Shown here one piece after another: positions 33,673 through 41,669 of a stretch of DNA of 64,000 bases. Every line of letters starts with the position of its first letter. Position 1 is the first letter of the stretch. Below the pieces are notes generated by a model. It worked only from the letters and a program-made list of their open reading frames with translations, was not told where the DNA came from and ran no database searches. The DNA comes from Prevotella sp. KH2C16. Its GTDB lineage: Bacteria > Bacteroidota > Bacteroidia > Bacteroidales > Bacteroidaceae. The stretch spans positions 186,001 through 250,000 of the forward strand of contig NZ_FOOW01000002.1 in the NCBI RefSeq assembly GCF_900113305.1. The letters run 5' to 3'. Both the position numbers and the translations under genes were made by a program.

Positions 33673-33890
33673 AAAATAAAAAGGGGCTGCACGATGATGT
33701 GATGATAAGTCCGAGTATATATGATTTGAGAGCTCTCCGCCTTTGTAATCCACCGGCCTTGCGGCTTAGGTTCCGAGGAACTTTATATGGCCCGCCATTA
33801 GCAAAAGAAGCTGTCTCGGTTCTTATTTTAATTTTGATGACTATCCCGATCGAATCTGTGCAACCCCCGAGATGGTTCTCCTTTTCTGAT
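33673..33890 (-). ncRNA. Candidate structured RNA or leader upstream of ribE
   Basis: On the minus strand a -7 box TATCTTTG (33893-33900) is followed by a region with paired ends. GGGGGTTGCAC (33858-33868) matches GTGCAGCCCC (33683-33692), giving a closing stem of about 10 bp. Just after the second arm is TTTTTATTTT (33673-33682), a terminator-like run. Further nested pairs are GATAGTC (33839-33845) with GACTTATC (33704-33711) and CCGAG (33815-33819) with CTCGG (33711-33715), with a 19-nt A-rich bulge between. Hairpins GTTC-CTCG-GAAC and GCC-GCAA-GGC lie inside. The shape recalls 6S RNA or an attenuating riboswitch, but it lacks the FMN riboswitch core I know. ribE starts 22 bases past the T run. 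Confidence 0.6.
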
Positions 33891-33892
33891 TG

Positions 33893-33900
33893 CAAAGATA
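33893..33900 (-). promoter_or_regulatory. Promoter -7 box for the structured RNA / ribE leader
   Basis: TATCTTTG on the minus strand, about 240 bases upstream of ribE and immediately before the structured region. No clear -33 element. Confidence 0.6.
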
Positions 33901-33998
33901 GTAATTTAAATTAATACTGTCAAATGAATAGTTCTAAAAAATATTAAGCCGCCTGTCTTTTTGTGAGATGTTTTACTGGAGGATGCGGTCTTTCGGTT

Positions 33999-34063
33999 GA
34001 CAAAATCGGCGAGATTATACGACAAAATCGCCGAAATCATGGGACAAAATCGCCGATTTTGTC
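33999..34063. repeat. Array of three 22-bp units with GACAAAATCGCCGA core
   Basis: GACAAAATCGGCGA at 33999-34012, GACAAAATCGCCGA at 34021-34034 and the same at 34043-34056 start exactly 22 bases apart. The third unit is completed to a perfect 21-base palindrome by CGATTTTGTC at 34054-34063 sharing its centre with GACAAAATCG; the first two have degenerate right halves. It lies in the gap 33916-34137 between the HD gene end and the ribE leader promoter, about 100 bases upstream of the latter. Nothing else is seen in that gap. Confidence 0.88.
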
Positions 34064-34137
34064 ATTGTGTTGACGGCATTTAGCCTTAAGAGACCAGGCT
34101 TGGAGGAATACGGGAGAACGGCAAGGAATGTGCGTCC

Positions 34138-34776
34138 TTAGGCATTTCCGGTTTCTTCATTGTAGAGTCTGTCGAACCATCGGTGAAGTTCTTCTGCGTC
34201 TTCGATGATGGACTGGATGGCCGAGAGGCGTTCCTGATTCGGGGAATTGTGTACCCAGAGGCGGATGTATCCGGCTCGCGAATACTTTTCCTGCATATGG
34301 TTCTGGAACCGGTTCCATTGTCCCGTCCGATCCAAGGCTGGCTCTTTCTCTAATCCGTATTGTACCGCACGACGGAATACCGTCTCGGGGTCGAGGTCGC
34401 GGTCGGCCTCGGCAACGATTTTCCCATACAGGGAACGAGGAGAGTGGCTGGCCGAGGCACGGTGATCCTCGATGGCCTCCTTCATGATCTTTATCTGTTC
34501 GGGCGAGAACCACTTCTTCAGGCGGGCGTCGGCGGTGAGAATCTTTCCCCCCGTGATGTGATGGATAGCCCGAGGACCGCTCATGCCGAGGTCGTGGTAG
34601 GCCGCTATCGCATAGCACATATTGATGTCGGCCCCCGTGAGGCGAGCCAGTTCGAGGCTGTTTTTGATGACGCGCTGGACATGCCCGAGCCCATGGCTTC
34701 TGCCGAATTCAGCATAGCGGGGGAGAATCTGCTTTTCTACAAATTCCATCAATTCCAAGTCTATTTGTTGTTGCAT
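34138..34776 (-). CDS. HD domain protein (predicted phosphohydrolase)
   Basis: 212 aa, soluble. The HD metal site is complete: His in SHGLGHVQRV near residue 27, the His-Asp doublet in AAYHDLGM near 61, His in EDHRASASHS near 98, and Asp in IVAEADRDL near 117. Such proteins hydrolyse nucleotides or phosphoesters; the substrate is not known. It follows menA by four bases on the same strand, so it may be co-transcribed, but a link to menaquinone synthesis is not established. Confidence 0.85.
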   Translation of the reverse strand: MQQQIDLELMEFVEKQILPRYAEFGRSHGLGHVQRVIKNSLELARLTGADINMCYAIAAYHDLGMSGPRAIHHITGGKILTADARLKKWFSPEQIKIMKEAIEDHRASASHSPRSLYGKIVAEADRDLDPETVFRRAVQYGLEKEPALDRTGQWNRFQNHMQEKYSRAGYIRLWVHNSPNQERLSAIQSIIEDAEELHRWFDRLYNEETGNA

Positions 34777-34780
34777 ATCG

Positions 34781-35722
34781 TTATGAGAGTGGTATGATGC
34801 CGAGGGCTGTGCCTATGCCGTAAACGAACATATTGCGTGCAGTCTGCCCCAAGATTCGGTTAAGTTCGCGACCTTCGTGGATTTCGCACATCTGCCGTTG
34901 TGTGCCTTGATGCCAGATGAGGTAGGGCAGAAGTAGCGCCATGGCGGCGAATGCCGACGGACGGCCTTGCAGATTGAACTCATAGAGGTAGATGCCGGCC
35001 ATGATGAGCACGGCGATGAAGCCTACCCAGAGATAGAGGCGCTCGGCATTCCGGTATCCGATTCTTACGACGAGGGTAATCTTATGGTCCCGCTTGTCGT
35101 TGTCGCGGTCGCGATAGTTATTTATTAATAATAAGGTGTCGATGACAAGTCCGCAGGCAACGGAGGCCAGGAAGACCTCAAGGGTGATGCCTTGCAAATG
35201 CTCCGGCAGGATGACATAGTAGGTGCAGCAGACCGGAACGATTCCGAAAAACAAAAGAACGAGTACATCGCCCATACCCAGATAGGACAGGGTGGTGGTA
35301 TAGAGGAAGCAGAAGAGCACGCAGGCAACGCCCACGAGCAGCATCTGCAGTCCTCCGTAGGCAATGAGGGGCAGGCCGATGACACATGCGAGAAGTGTGG
35401 TTACAGCGAGTCCTTTCTTCATGGCGCGGGGCGTAATCCAGCCTTCGGTGCATGCGCGTTTGGGGCCGAGGCGGGTTGCCCGGTCGTCATTGCCGTGCTT
35501 ATAGTCGAAGTAATCGTTCACGAAGTTGGCATCTATCTGCATGACGAACGCAAAAAGGAAGCAAAGGATGGCGGGAACCGGTCTGAATCCGGCAAGGCCG
35601 GCATCCTTCAGAGCAAGTGCCGTGCCGATCATTACGGGTACAGCCGCTCCCGTCAAGGTCCTTGGGCGTGCTGCTAGCAGCCACGATTTGGGTGAATTTG
35701 TACGAATGTTGTTCTCGTTCAT
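34781..35722 (-). CDS. menA: 1,4-dihydroxy-2-naphthoate polyprenyltransferase
   Basis: 313 aa, UbiA family, with eight or nine predicted membrane helices. It attaches the isoprenoid chain to DHNA, a step in menaquinone synthesis in the inner membrane. The first Asp-rich motif lies in NFVNDYFDYKHGNDDRATRLG near residue 67 (key residues N, D, D), and the second in LLINNYRDRDNDKRDHK near 197. It is followed by the HD gene. No other men gene is adjacent. Upstream on the same strand, 50 bases away, is the porin gene; a short hairpin at about 35737-35760 lies between. Confidence 0.93.
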   Translation of the reverse strand: MNENNIRTNSPKSWLLAARPRTLTGAAVPVMIGTALALKDAGLAGFRPVPAILCFLFAFVMQIDANFVNDYFDYKHGNDDRATRLGPKRACTEGWITPRAMKKGLAVTTLLACVIGLPLIAYGGLQMLLVGVACVLFCFLYTTTLSYLGMGDVLVLLFFGIVPVCCTYYVILPEHLQGITLEVFLASVACGLVIDTLLLINNYRDRDNDKRDHKITLVVRIGYRNAERLYLWVGFIAVLIMAGIYLYEFNLQGRPSAFAAMALLLPYLIWHQGTQRQMCEIHEGRELNRILGQTARNMFVYGIGTALGIIPLS

Positions 35723-35772
35723 GTATGAGATTCTATTCCTGAACTCTCCTATGAAAGGAGGTTTCGAGATGT

Positions 35773-38112
35773 TTAGTTGAAGAAGTTCCAGCTCAGTCCG
35801 AATCTCAGGATGCGGGCGTTCAGGGGATAGTGGGGGGTGAAGAAATAGTTGCCGGTGCCCAGTCCCTCGTTCACATGGCTCATCATCACGAAGAAGCGGG
35901 TGTGCTTCAGATGGAAATTCGCATATACATTCACCACCGGATAGTTGCCCACCTTGGTCCGGCTATTGCCTTCCTGCACGGTGAATTGCCCGAGCCCGGG
36001 GGCATAGTCGGGCGCATAGTATTTGGTGAAGTATCTCATGTCGGCTCCGAAGTCGCACTTCAGAACCTTGGCAATCTTGAATCTCAGGAACAGATTGGTG
36101 TAGACATTGAATTGGGGCACGGCAAGAATATCCTCCTTGCTGGATTTCTGATAGGTGAGAACGGTCTCCCAATTCAACGGGCCGAAAGTGAAATTCTGGG
36201 CTATTTGCGCCGTAATCAGGCTGATGGCATCATCGCACTGACGGGCCATCACTTGATTGTTGAGCCGGTTATGGTTTTCGTTAATCTCATAACTCTGTCC
36301 GAGATAAGTGTAATTCTTGATCTCGTCTATGGCAATCCGCAGACTTGTACGGGTCTTAGCCCAGCTTAGAATGCCCTGTATGCGGCTATGGATGAAGTTG
36401 TCGGCATCTAAATTCCACATGTAATGCCGGCCCTGATAGTGCCGATAGTAAAAACTTGGCGAATCCCGGTAAAAAAAACCGCTTGCAGCCAATGTTACGG
36501 TATCGCCGAAAAGCTTGAAGTTCAGGTCGGCAGCAGCGTCGATATGAACGGCTCCCGCATCATCCCCGGCTACGCCGAATTCACCTAAGACATCGTAATG
36601 CAGGGTCTTCCCCTCTGTCTTTGAGAGCTGCCCGCCGACAAAAATACCATTCTCCCTATAGGTAGCAGGTCCCATCTGGCCGGGCAGTGTATAGTGCCGC
36701 ATCTCATGGCTGGCAAAAGCCTTAAGCCCAGCTTTTGCCCATTTGTTAAATCCTTCTAACAGGGATATAGCAAAGGTGTTCTTGATATTATAGAAGCGGG
36801 TTTTGTCAAAGATGGAGTCGGGCAAAAGCCTTTCCGCCACATCATAAGTGTTCTGATAGAAGCCGTCAGGGGTCTGGTAGGCTTGATAGATGCGTCGGTT
36901 CGTATTGAACTCAACCGTATGGATAAAGCTGGTAACCGGAACATATTCGTTTTTCAGCCACATCGTGTCTTCGGCAGCTTTTCTCTCTGCGGCAAGAACG
37001 CTGTCCAGTTGTTCCTTGTTGCTGATTGAAATGCGGTTGTTTGCCAGTTTTGCCGTGTCCGCAGGTTCCATGCCTGCTATTTTGGCATCGTCCGGACGCC
37101 CCCCGAAGGTTGGGGTGTTTGCCGCATTTTTATCATATTCTGCCTCGTCCAGGTCTTCGCCGTTCATACGGGCCTTTTTCATCGCCTCCTCTTTCTCCTC
37201 TCGGGCTTTCTGGTCTTTCTTGGCTTCCATGGCAAACTTACGGGCCTTGATTTCCTCTTCGGTCATCTTCACCTTGCGTTTGAAGCCGAGACTGTAGCGA
37301 TGAGTCAGGAATATATGGTGATTGTCATAGCGGTTCCAGTTGGATTCCAGAGTCGTGGGAATCTCGGTGGTTTCAAAGCTTTCATTGAAAATCTCGGGGC
37401 GTGCCACATAATCGTCGTTGGTGATGCCACCGTTCTCAGCCACTTTCTGGTGATTGGTTGACAGGAGCAGATGCGCCTGATAGTGGTCGCCCAGATACGA
37501 GCCGTACATGGTATAGTTGAAGTGCGAGGTGCTTTGGTTCGAATAATAGCCGCGCCCATAGATGTAATCAAACTTGAATCCCACGCCGATTCGTTTGCCG
37601 GCATTAATCCCGAACTTAGCCGTGAAATGGTCTTCGCCGTTGGTTCTGTTGCCACAAGTATTGAATGAGAGGTTCGTAAACGGTGAAAGAGTGTTTGTGA
37701 AGTGGAATTCTTCAATATTGGTGAGGAAGAAATCGTAGGGGGCGGAAAAGAGAAATTCCGGCATCTGCTGTCGATCAACGAATATGCGGGCAATACGCGG
37801 GGAGCCCAGATTTCCCAATGTATTGTATTCACCACGCATGCCCGTAGTGAATATGCTGTTCATGTACATATGGGAGATGGTATCAGGCTCAGCGAAGGTC
37901 CGGTCGCCGAATCGGTTGATGGTCCAAGTTTTCAGTCCTATAGGAATCTCTTTGTCTGTGCCCAGGGTGTCTTGCTGTTTTCTCTGATTTCTATTTGTTG
38001 TAAAGGTGCCATCTTCATTGATCTGATTATAATCAGAAGATGTGTCAATTTGTGCTTTGCTGCCCAGGGCAATGGCAGAAAGCAAGGATATCAAAATAAG
38101 TAATCTCTTCAT
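35773..38112 (-). CDS. Putative porin (Bacteroidota porin family)
   Basis: 779 aa from the ATG at 38112, which overlaps the stop of the preceding small gene (TAATG) and gives the signal peptide MKRLLILISLLS...SKAQ. The protein is rich in aromatic beta-strand patterns and ends with a strand finishing in LSWNFFN, a typical outer-membrane C-terminus. A charged helical insertion near residues 280-330 (EEEIKARKFAMEAKKDQ, then KEEAMKKARMNGEDL) interrupts the barrel. This layout fits the putative porin family common in Bacteroidota. Substrate unknown. It is in an apparent operon with a small membrane protein and a DUF4468 protein. Confidence 0.8.
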   Translation of the reverse strand: MKRLLILISLLSAIALGSKAQIDTSSDYNQINEDGTFTTNRNQRKQQDTLGTDKEIPIGLKTWTINRFGDRTFAEPDTISHMYMNSIFTTGMRGEYNTLGNLGSPRIARIFVDRQQMPEFLFSAPYDFFLTNIEEFHFTNTLSPFTNLSFNTCGNRTNGEDHFTAKFGINAGKRIGVGFKFDYIYGRGYYSNQSTSHFNYTMYGSYLGDHYQAHLLLSTNHQKVAENGGITNDDYVARPEIFNESFETTEIPTTLESNWNRYDNHHIFLTHRYSLGFKRKVKMTEEEIKARKFAMEAKKDQKAREEKEEAMKKARMNGEDLDEAEYDKNAANTPTFGGRPDDAKIAGMEPADTAKLANNRISISNKEQLDSVLAAERKAAEDTMWLKNEYVPVTSFIHTVEFNTNRRIYQAYQTPDGFYQNTYDVAERLLPDSIFDKTRFYNIKNTFAISLLEGFNKWAKAGLKAFASHEMRHYTLPGQMGPATYRENGIFVGGQLSKTEGKTLHYDVLGEFGVAGDDAGAVHIDAAADLNFKLFGDTVTLAASGFFYRDSPSFYYRHYQGRHYMWNLDADNFIHSRIQGILSWAKTRTSLRIAIDEIKNYTYLGQSYEINENHNRLNNQVMARQCDDAISLITAQIAQNFTFGPLNWETVLTYQKSSKEDILAVPQFNVYTNLFLRFKIAKVLKCDFGADMRYFTKYYAPDYAPGLGQFTVQEGNSRTKVGNYPVVNVYANFHLKHTRFFVMMSHVNEGLGTGNYFFTPHYPLNARILRFGLSWNFFN

Positions 38113-38330
38113 TAATGAATAAATCGGAGGCAGCATTCAACGATTTTGAAAACCATTGCTGCCAGAATTATGATAGTGCCAACTGTTGTATTTGCAAGAA
38201 AATAGATGGCGACACCGACAATAGCTCCCAGCATGAATATGATGTTGAGGATATTGCGGATTTGAAGATATTTATCTTCAGACTCTTCCGTCTGCCGATG
38301 GTGTCTGGGCCTATTGCTTCCTATTTCCAT
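38112..38330 (-). CDS. Small membrane protein of unknown function
   Basis: 72 aa. A charged N-terminus (residues 1-24, Arg/His/Glu rich) is followed by two closely spaced hydrophobic helices at about 28-45 and 49-68, so it is probably a two-pass inner-membrane protein. Its stop overlaps the start of the porin gene by one base and it begins two bases after the DUF4468 gene, so it is translated as part of that operon. I do not recognise the family. Confidence 0.6.
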   Translation of the reverse strand: MEIGSNRPRHHRQTEESEDKYLQIRNILNIIFMLGAIVGVAIYFLANTTVGTIIILAAMVFKIVECCLRFIH

Positions 38331-38332
38331 AA

Positions 38333-39427
38333 TTATCTTAAGGCTTCCTCAATGCCATTGAAGATTTCATTCTTACGATCAATCGTTGCGCGGCGGAACT
38401 TGCCGGATGGGCGGCTCAGCTTGTTTTTATTCTTATTGAGGGCAAACTCATCGACAATCCAGTCCTCTGCCTTCGTCTTGAAGCCGCTATCACGGTTTTC
38501 CTCGTAGCTGTAGTTTATGCGAGACAGGGTCATGTTCAGGTGATTGTCCGTACAATTTGCAACAAGTGTATAGTTGAATTCCGACCGGTCGAGCGAGATG
38601 AAGTTGCTGTTGAAGACCAGCCATTCACACATGCGCGCTGCAATCTGGTGCCGGGTCTCGTTTACTAAGGCTATAGTACTCTTGGCAGCCTCGTCTGTTT
38701 TCTGATTGTCGTCCTCTGTCAACTCGCTCATATACTCATAGGTAATCTGGTAAATGTCTTCCGCACTCTTGCCGGGAACATCAAGGTCGAGCGTGAATAT
38801 TACGGAACCATCGACTACGGGAACTGCTCCTTCAAGATATTCGGAGATGTCATTGTCGTCTTTTTTGCTGCTCTTAACATATTTCTTGGTCTTATTTGCT
38901 GTTGTGGCAGGCGAACTCCAGTCTCCTTTAGAAGTGGAAGTAGTCATTGAATATTTGCCCTCTGGATCTTTGTTTTTCAGAGGTTCTGTCGTCTTTGCTG
39001 GTTCTTTCTTGCCGTTGGGAGCCATAGCCTCTTTCTTTGTCTCAGGCACAGTCGCCGATGGGAATACGCCAGTCTGTTGGGCTTCCTTGTTAAGTCGCTC
39101 TGCTTCTGCATTCAGCCTGGCAGCCTCTTCTTGTGCTTTTCTTATTTGTTCTTGAATGGCAGCTTGTTTCGCTGCAATCTCCTTGGCCTTTTTGGCGGCA
39201 TCTTCTTTTGCTTTTCTATCAGCCTCGGCTTTGGCTTTGGCCTTTGCTTCTGCAGCGGCTTTTTGTGCTCTTTCCGCTTTGGCCTTGGCTTCGGCTACTG
39301 CTTTCTGGGCTGCCTCCAATTGCTGCTGCGCTTTTTCTAACTGTTGTTCAGGAGTCAGGGTTGTATTACTTTGTGCAAAGCTTACAAATGGCATAATGGC
39401 AAATAATGCAATCAGAACCTTCTTCAT
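38333..39427 (-). CDS. Exported DUF4468-like protein with long K/A-rich coiled coil
   Basis: 364 aa with a signal peptide ending at FAQ near residue 19. Residues 25-115 are a charged Ala/Lys/Glu/Gln coiled coil of the TolA kind, followed by a low-complexity linker to about 200. The C-terminal 160 residues, from VVDGSVIFTLDLDVPGKSAEDIY onward, look like the TBP-fold DUF4468 domain seen in Bacteroidota exported proteins. The -7 box TACTTTTG lies at 39455-39462 on the minus strand. It heads the operon with the small membrane protein and the porin, so a role spanning the envelope is a fair inference. Confidence 0.7.
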   Translation of the reverse strand: MKKVLIALFAIMPFVSFAQSNTTLTPEQQLEKAQQQLEAAQKAVAEAKAKAERAQKAAAEAKAKAKAEADRKAKEDAAKKAKEIAAKQAAIQEQIRKAQEEAARLNAEAERLNKEAQQTGVFPSATVPETKKEAMAPNGKKEPAKTTEPLKNKDPEGKYSMTTSTSKGDWSSPATTANKTKKYVKSSKKDDNDISEYLEGAVPVVDGSVIFTLDLDVPGKSAEDIYQITYEYMSELTEDDNQKTDEAAKSTIALVNETRHQIAARMCEWLVFNSNFISLDRSEFNYTLVANCTDNHLNMTLSRINYSYEENRDSGFKTKAEDWIVDEFALNKNKNKLSRPSGKFRRATIDRKNEIFNGIEEALR

Positions 39428-39454
39428 AATCTTGTAATTATTATATTTGTTCTA

Positions 39455-39462
39455 CAAAAGTA
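39455..39462 (-). promoter_or_regulatory. Promoter -7 box of the DUF4468-porin operon
   Basis: TACTTTTG on the minus strand, 27 bases upstream of the ATG at 39427; no clear -33 element. Confidence 0.55.
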
Positions 39463-39510
39463 ATCAAATCTCTTGAATTAGCGATGGCTTAAACTGATGT
39501 TTAACATTAA

Positions 39511-41544
39511 TTATTTCAAATCCAATTGTTCTTTAAGCCTGACGATTTCGTCTCGATACTGGGCAGCCTGGATAAAATCAAGATGTTTTGCGGCCTGTTT
39601 CATCAGGGCTGTCGTATCAGCAATGCTCTTCTCTAATTGCTCTTTTGACATGCGCTCAACAATAGGATCTGCAGCAAAGGCAGCACTGTCAGGTTCTATA
39701 TAAATATACGCATTCGGGGTAGCCTGAACAGAAGGGGCAGTAAAGTCCTTGGTCGTAGGAAGGGCGTTTGTAATATCTTTGACTATTTGCTTAGGCGTAA
39801 TGTGGTGCTCCTCGTTATATTTCAGCTGTTTCATGCGCCTGCGGTAAGTCTCATCAATGGTTTTCTGCATGCTTTCTGTGATGGTGTCCGCATACATGAT
39901 TACCTTTCCATTCACATTTCGGGCTGCGCGTCCGGCAGTCTGGGTCAGAGAGCGATGGCTGCGGAGGAATCCTTCTTTGTCTGCGTCCAGGATGGCAACA
40001 AGAGAAACTTCGGGTAAGTCGAGCCCTTCACGAAGGAGATTTACGCCAACAAGGACATCAAAGACACCAGAACGGAGATTGTTCATTATCTTCACGCGGT
40101 CAAGAGTGGCCACATCGCTATGGATATAGTTGGCCCTTACATCATGATTCAGCAAATATTCTGTAAGTTCTTCTGCCATTCTCTTGGTCAGAGTGGTAAC
40201 CAGCACGCGTTCCCTTCTGTGGCTTCGGGTCAGGATTTCATCGAGTAAGTCATCTATTTGGTTCTCACTCGGACGAACTTCAATCTCAGGATCAAGGAGT
40301 CCCGTGGGACGAATCAATTGTTCTACGACTGCACCTCCAGATTCTTCTAACTCGTAATCGGCAGGAGTGGCAGACACATAAATCACCTGATTAATCATTT
40401 CATGGAATTCTTCGAATCGCAGCGGACGGTTGTCGAAGGCTGCCGGCAATCGGAATCCGTATTCAACCAGGTTCTGCTTGCGTGCCCTGTCGCCGCCAAA
40501 CATGGCATTGATCTGGGGTACGCTTACATGACTCTCGTCAATTACCATAAGGTAGTCTGCCGGGAAGAAGTCAAGCAGACAATATGGTTTTTCCCCAGGT
40601 TGACGGCCGTCGAAATAGCGGGAATAGTTTTCTATGCCGGAGCAATGGCCCAATTCCTTTATCATCTCCATATCGTATTCCACCCGCTCTTTGATGCGCT
40701 GTGCCTTGATATTGTCGCCAAGCCCCGTGAAGAAGTCCACCTGTTTTACCAAGTCGTCCTGTATCTCGCGAATAGCCAGCTCCGTTTGTTCCTTGGAGGT
40801 AACAAAGAGGTTTGCAGGATAAATCTGATATTCTTGGAATGAAGCCAATTGGTGGAATGTAACGGAGTCGACTTCTTCAATAGAATCTATTTCGTCGTCC
40901 CACCAGGTAACGCGTAGAACATTGTCGCTGTAGGCCATAGCAATATCTACCGTGTCGCCTTTTACCCGGAAATTGCCTCGTTGCAGGTCGATATCGTTTC
41001 GGATATAAAGGGCATCAACAAGTTTTCTGAGAAACTGATTTCTGTCAAGTGTTTGTCCTTTCCTTATGGCTATCACACTATTTGCCATTGCCGTTGGTCC
41101 GCCCATGCCGTAGATGCAAGAAACGGAAGATACAACGACTACATCTTTTCGCCCTGACAACAAGGAACTTACCGCCCCAAGCCTCAGTTTATCTATAGCT
41201 TCATTGATTGCGAGATCTTTCTCTATATAAGTGTCTGATGCCGGAAGATATGCTTCCGGTTGATAATAGTCATAATAAGAAACATAGTATTCGACCGCAT
41301 TCTCAGGGAAGAAGCCTTTCATCTCCTGATAGAGTTGGGCAGCCAATGTCTTGTTGTGGCTTAACACTAATGTTGGCTTGTTGATATTGGCTATTACATT
41401 GGCAATGGTAAAGGTTTTTCCTGATCCGGTAACCCCAAGTAAGACCTGGGCGGGATCTCCGCGCCTAATGCCTTCTGTAAGTTCTCTTATCGCCTCTGGT
41501 TGGTCGCCTGTTGGTTTGTATTTTGATGTAAGCTTAAAATCCAT
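39511..41544 (-). CDS. uvrB: Excinuclease ABC subunit B
   Basis: 677 aa, full length. UvrB is the damage-verifying helicase of nucleotide excision repair. Walker A is GVTGSGKTFT near residue 38, the beta-hairpin is around YYVSYYDYYQPEAYLP near 91, the Walker B region reads MVIDESHVSVPQI near 335, and motif VI is QTAGRAARN near 540. The C-terminal UVR domain that binds UvrC (LDFIQAAQYRDEIVRLKEQL) is intact. The -7 box TAAATTTG ends six bases before the ATG, so the message may be nearly leaderless. uvrA lies 19 kb away in this window. Confidence 0.96.
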   Translation of the reverse strand: MDFKLTSKYKPTGDQPEAIRELTEGIRRGDPAQVLLGVTGSGKTFTIANVIANINKPTLVLSHNKTLAAQLYQEMKGFFPENAVEYYVSYYDYYQPEAYLPASDTYIEKDLAINEAIDKLRLGAVSSLLSGRKDVVVVSSVSCIYGMGGPTAMANSVIAIRKGQTLDRNQFLRKLVDALYIRNDIDLQRGNFRVKGDTVDIAMAYSDNVLRVTWWDDEIDSIEEVDSVTFHQLASFQEYQIYPANLFVTSKEQTELAIREIQDDLVKQVDFFTGLGDNIKAQRIKERVEYDMEMIKELGHCSGIENYSRYFDGRQPGEKPYCLLDFFPADYLMVIDESHVSVPQINAMFGGDRARKQNLVEYGFRLPAAFDNRPLRFEEFHEMINQVIYVSATPADYELEESGGAVVEQLIRPTGLLDPEIEVRPSENQIDDLLDEILTRSHRRERVLVTTLTKRMAEELTEYLLNHDVRANYIHSDVATLDRVKIMNNLRSGVFDVLVGVNLLREGLDLPEVSLVAILDADKEGFLRSHRSLTQTAGRAARNVNGKVIMYADTITESMQKTIDETYRRRMKQLKYNEEHHITPKQIVKDITNALPTTKDFTAPSVQATPNAYIYIEPDSAAFAADPIVERMSKEQLEKSIADTTALMKQAAKHLDFIQAAQYRDEIVRLKEQLDLK

Positions 41545-41549
41545 AAGTG

Positions 41550-41557
41550 CAAATTTA
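41550..41557 (-). promoter_or_regulatory. Promoter -7 box of uvrB, close to the start codon
   Basis: TAAATTTG on the minus strand followed by CACTT and then the ATG. With the usual spacing transcription would begin within about two bases of the start codon. Confidence 0.6.
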
Positions 41558-41620
41558 CTAAAATTATATGGTTTGCTGCGTTGTTATTCGTGATTTTTTG
41601 CTAAAAAATATAGTTTTTAC

Positions 41621-41651
41621 TTTGTAAATAGAGGAAATATATGTAACTTTG
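41621..41651 (+). promoter_or_regulatory. Promoter of the bamD-rpoZ-DUF4293 operon
   Basis: TTTG at 41621-41624, a 19-base spacer and TAACTTTG at 41644-41651. The predicted start near 41655 rules out an in-frame ATG at 41649 and supports the bamD ATG at 41670. Confidence 0.75.
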
Positions 41652-41669
41652 CAACTCAAACTGAAATGT

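Noticed and set aside
33652..33753. Extended riboflavin synthase starting at 33753
   Set aside because: The extra 34 residues do not fit the family, which starts at MFSGIVE; the stretch overlaps the structured RNA.
33683..33868. tmRNA or FMN riboswitch
   Set aside because: No tag reading frame ending in an ALAA-type peptide and no tRNA-like end; the conserved FMN riboswitch core is not found in the leader.
34157..34618. 153-residue open frame overlapping the HD gene in another frame of the same strand
   Set aside because: Arg/Pro-rich composition typical of an out-of-frame reading; the HD motif frame is clearly the gene.
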